DNA of 64,000 nt, taken from positions 15,957,001 to 16,021,000 of the forward strand of contig LR990059.1 in NCBI GenBank assembly GCA_905147135.1. Reading direction: 5' to 3'. Source of the stretch: Blastobasis lacticolella (Eukaryota; Arthropoda; Insecta; Lepidoptera; Blastobasidae). Of this stretch, positions 36,031 to 64,000 are shown in pieces (the stretch's first letter is position 1; each line of letters opens with the position of its first letter). A program made the translations under genes and the position numbers. The notes beneath the pieces are model-generated. The model saw nothing but the letters and a program-made list of their open reading frames with translations, was not told where the DNA came from and made no database searches.

Positions 36031-36530
36031 CCGGCGCACTCACAGTCTATTAAACTAGTTTTGTTGGGTCAATATGCTGTTGGCTGTACCAGTTCCAGCA
36101 TCCAAAGACAACTTGAGAGTTTCAAATCGACTACTTTTGTATTTCCAAATAGACAACAGGCTTCAATGGGGCAGTGATGCCAATTACTTAAAGTAGAAAT
36201 AAGACCAATCTTGCTAATTTGGACGTTGGCAGGGAGGGAAACTTGGCGATACAAAATTAAAACGAAACACAAATTAGTAATCAAAACTCTAATAATAAAC
36301 ATGATACATAACTATAACATAAATAAAAACCTAAAACATTATCTCCAACTTATTCTCGATTGTAAAACTGAATCGAGATTACGTACGTGAACATAATAAT
36401 AAAATTAACCAACTTTCCTTCTGAGATTAAAGCCAGTATCGACAGACATAACAAGTGTAGCCCCCTACAATTTCACTGCTAAATCCACACGTTCTTGGTG
36501 GTCGCCCTTATACACATAGTAATAAGACTG

Positions 36531-61632
<25,102 letters not shown>

Positions 61633-62122
61633 GTTTGGGCGTATATTTCATAAATAACGTGAAGAAATAATCCTCTGGTATGAAAGATTAATCAATTTTT
61701 GTGCTGTAAAAGAAATTATTAGTATTGTTGTCTTCAAAATAATATTTGGAAATTATTCTGTCAACTAAAATATGTCAAAACATTAACTTAGTTTTTTAAA
61801 TACATAATCTTGAAAAAGTTTTATAATCGGATTTTCTTCTTGTAGAGAATAAATTTTACAATACATGGCTGTATAGTGTGGGGTACAATTTGCTTAATCC
61901 TCACATTACAGTAGGAAAAAAATGACAACTGTCAAACTCAGCTGTGTTGTGTTGTTGTTGTTGTGTGCGGCGGAAAAACAAGTTTTTACTTAGATATGTT
62001 TTATTTCAATCCATAATAATTGGAATTGATATAAATTAAAGTAAAAAATTTACGTTAAAAAGTTCAACTTTTCCTTTTAGGTTTCACTCATAACCTCAAA
62101 TCCAACCATCACAAACATTACG
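61633..62122. promoter_or_regulatory. Divergent promoter interval, radial spoke gene/MTG1
   Basis: 490 bp separates the two start codons. It contains TGTCAAA-type motifs near 61773 and 61928 and a GTTGTT run at 61951-61965. No TATA box is convincing, and transcription starts cannot be placed. Confidence 0.5.
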
Positions 62123-63823
62123 ATGGCAGCAAAATTCGACGCTGCCGCGTATAATTTTCGCAAAAAATGCCCTTTTGTAAGCAAAGACCTACTCCGCTGG
62201 TTTCCTGGTCACATGAACAAGGGCTTAAAACAGATGCAACGGAAACTCAACAGTGTAGACTGTGTGATAGAAGTTCACGACTCAAGGATACCTTTCACCG
62301 GCCGAAACCCTATTTTTACGAACACCATGATAGGTACCAAGCCTCACATTCTAGTCCTTAACAAGAAAGACCTTACTGTTAAGTCCCTAATACCTAAAAT
62401 AAAAGAGAAATTAAAACAAGAACAGAATATAAATAACGTAGTGTTTACAAATTGTAAGGACCAGTTTTGCCGTGGTCTGAAGAGCCTCAAGCCGGTGATG
62501 GTGGACCTAATAAAAGGCTCGAATAGATACAATCGTGCTGAAGAAATGGACTACAACATACTGATTATGGGAGTACCGAATGTTGGAAAATCATCACTTA
62601 TCAACATGCTTCGGTCGACGTACATGCGTGTAGGTCACGCTTTACAAGTCGGTGCAGTGGCCGGCGTCACGAGGAGCATCCATACTAAGATGAGAATAAA
62701 TAATGATCCTAAAATATTTATGTTTGACACCCCAGGTTAATATTGAACATTTCTTTCTCATTTATGAAAATTCTTTACTTATTCTAGCCCTATTGACACC
62801 TAGAACTAGGCATGCGCACCAATCATTTGGTAACAACATTTTAGTGATATTGAAATCAGTTCTTAATAATTAAAACAAATCTTCATGTTTCAGGTATCTT
62901 GGAACCATCAGTGACGAATGTAGAGATGGGTCTGAAGCTAGCTGCAATTTCTGCTCTCCAAGATCACTTGGTCGGTGAAGAGATTATAGCAGATTACCTG
63001 TTGTATTGGCTGAACAGCCATTCCAAATTCCAGTATGTGGATTATATGGGGTTGCCAGAGCCCTGTGACGATATTAATAGGGTATGTCTAGATGAGCTGG
63101 CTAGGCACTAGTCTAGGTTCCACGAATTTCATTTTTCCACACCATCCATAATATTAAGTAGGCTTCATCATCAGCCTACTGCTGGGCATACGCTTCCCCC
63201 AATAGGATCTCATTTCAGTTTTGTAGACTTTTTTTTCATGTCTTCACCTGTTAGCAGCACATTGGCTATAACCGAATTGTTTACTGCTCTTGGAAATAAA
63301 GGCATGGCCAATGACGTGACTACCCATATTCAGCATTAGAGTACTCATAGTCATAGTGAAGCTAGCCTTGCCATCTTCAGGCTATCAACAATTCATTAGG
63401 TTGGTGACCCGTTTTAGAGATTAATAAATAATAAACTTGTTACAGGTGCTGGTGGCTGGGGCAATCAAATACAATCGGATACGAAAAACGAGGGATTATG
63501 ATGGTAGCATAAGAGAGGTCCCAGATTTGCTGGAGGTGGCGAGGACTATGATCAAAGCTTTTAGGTATTGATGGCTTCTTTTTCTTCTATATTCTTCTTC
63601 TAATAAGGATAAATAGCTTATTATAAGTCAACTGTTGAAACAATACACAGACTCTTAATAGAAGAACAACATAACAATATGAGTTTCCAACATTCTGTAA
63701 ATTTGCAAATACAATTAATTATAATTTTCATCCTTTTTCAGGACTGGAGAACTAGGAAAAATATTTTTGGACATAGATCTTTTAGATAAAGACACACAAC
63801 ATATGGACCATCTATTAGCGTAG
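62123..63823 (+). CDS. MTG1: Mitochondrial ribosome-associated GTPase 1
   Basis: YlqF/RbgA-family circularly permuted GTPase that acts in late assembly of the mitochondrial large ribosomal subunit at the inner membrane. Exons are 62123-62735, 62894-63081, 63446-63564 and 63742-63823, all with GT/AG borders. They give 334 codons including stop (333 aa; human 334). WFPGHMNKGLKQM opens the conserved region. The permuted order is visible: G4 NKKD at residues 80-83, then G1 GVPNVGKSS at 150-158, G2 with GVTRS near 187, and G3 DTPG at 202-205 split by intron 1. The C-terminal part has VLVAGAIKYNRIR and ends HMDHLLA. The start ATG follows ACATTACG, and an upstream in-frame alternative was not seen. 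Confidence 0.96.
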
Positions 63824-63842
63824 TTTATTACAAGTACTAAGA

Positions 63843-63882
63843 AATAAATTTGTAAATAAATATGTGCCTAAAATAAAATAAA
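63843..63882 (+). terminator. MTG1 polyadenylation signals
   Basis: AATAAA first at 63843-63848, about 20 bp after the stop codon, with further AATAAA copies up to about 63881. Confidence 0.6.
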
Positions 63883-64000
63883 CAATAGTGTTAATGTTCT
63901 TGATATATTTTTTCTTTGGAATATTTTACCTACTACTTCCAAGGAAAATACCTTTTCATATGATGTGTCCTGCCCACCCTAAGGACTTACTAGAATATTA

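Larger units (their letters stand above)
31458..36530. other. Intergenic region between convergent NEMF and radial spoke gene
   Basis: No conserved exon seen. It holds the NEMF 3' UTR, a LINE ORF C-terminal remnant near 32430-32640 (NLDAFKARVKRLFF-like), a minus-strand repeat end (32925-32990), a tandem repeat (33155-33667), TIR-type fragments near 34760-34880, a LINE-type 3' end with TAAA repeats (35525-35630) and a dispersed repeat (35765-36030). Confidence 0.6.

Overview
The window is nuclear DNA of an insect, almost certainly a moth or butterfly. It is AT-rich, and its genes have many short exons that can be joined in frame across GT/AG introns. It is crowded with repeats typical of Lepidoptera: tRNA-headed SINEs with GATGAT tails, RTE and jockey/CR1-like LINE ends, many small terminal-inverted-repeat (TIR) elements, a BEL/Pao LTR retrotransposon and a Dong/R4-type LINE in a TAA repeat.

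Five conserved protein genes were found by joining exons by hand, with phase checked at every junction inside the assembled exons. From left to right: (1) PDSS2 (polyprenyl diphosphate synthase subunit 2, ubiquinone side chain), minus strand, two exons, running off the left edge. (2) EXOSC5/Rrp46 (RNA exosome core), minus strand, complete, 5 exons, 221 aa. (3) NEMF/Caliban/Rqc2 (ribosome-associated quality control), plus strand, complete, 18 exons, 1005 aa. (4) A radial spoke head protein of the RSPH4A/RSPH6A family (axoneme), minus strand, complete, 13 exons, 569 aa, stretched over 25 kb by insertions. (5) MTG1 (mitochondrial ribosome assembly GTPase), plus strand, complete, 4 exons, 333 aa.

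Layout: 1-2.6 kb, PDSS2 exons with LINE fragments; 2.6-12 kb, gene-poor and repeat-filled, with one orphan exon candidate; 12.1-15.2 kb, EXOSC5; 15.2-15.8 kb, a shared divergent promoter; 15.8-31.5 kb, NEMF; 31.5-36.5 kb, gene-free with a tandem repeat; 36.5-61.6 kb, the radial spoke gene, holding the Dong-like LINE in intron 11 and an apparently intact BEL/Pao element in intron 4; 61.6-62.1 kb, a second divergent promoter; 62.1-63.8 kb, MTG1.

Functionally, EXOSC5 and NEMF both act on failed translation (mRNA decay and stalled-peptide handling) and share a 590 bp promoter interval. The other genes have no evident common pathway. The most unusual structures are a 1.1 kb GC-rich insert with a perfect 10 bp target duplication inside the BEL 5' LTR, a duplicated in-frame exon remnant in NEMF, a decayed duplicate exon in the radial spoke gene, a near-intact TAA-targeted LINE broken at its zinc finger, and a perfect 42 bp hairpin beside NEMF exon 7.
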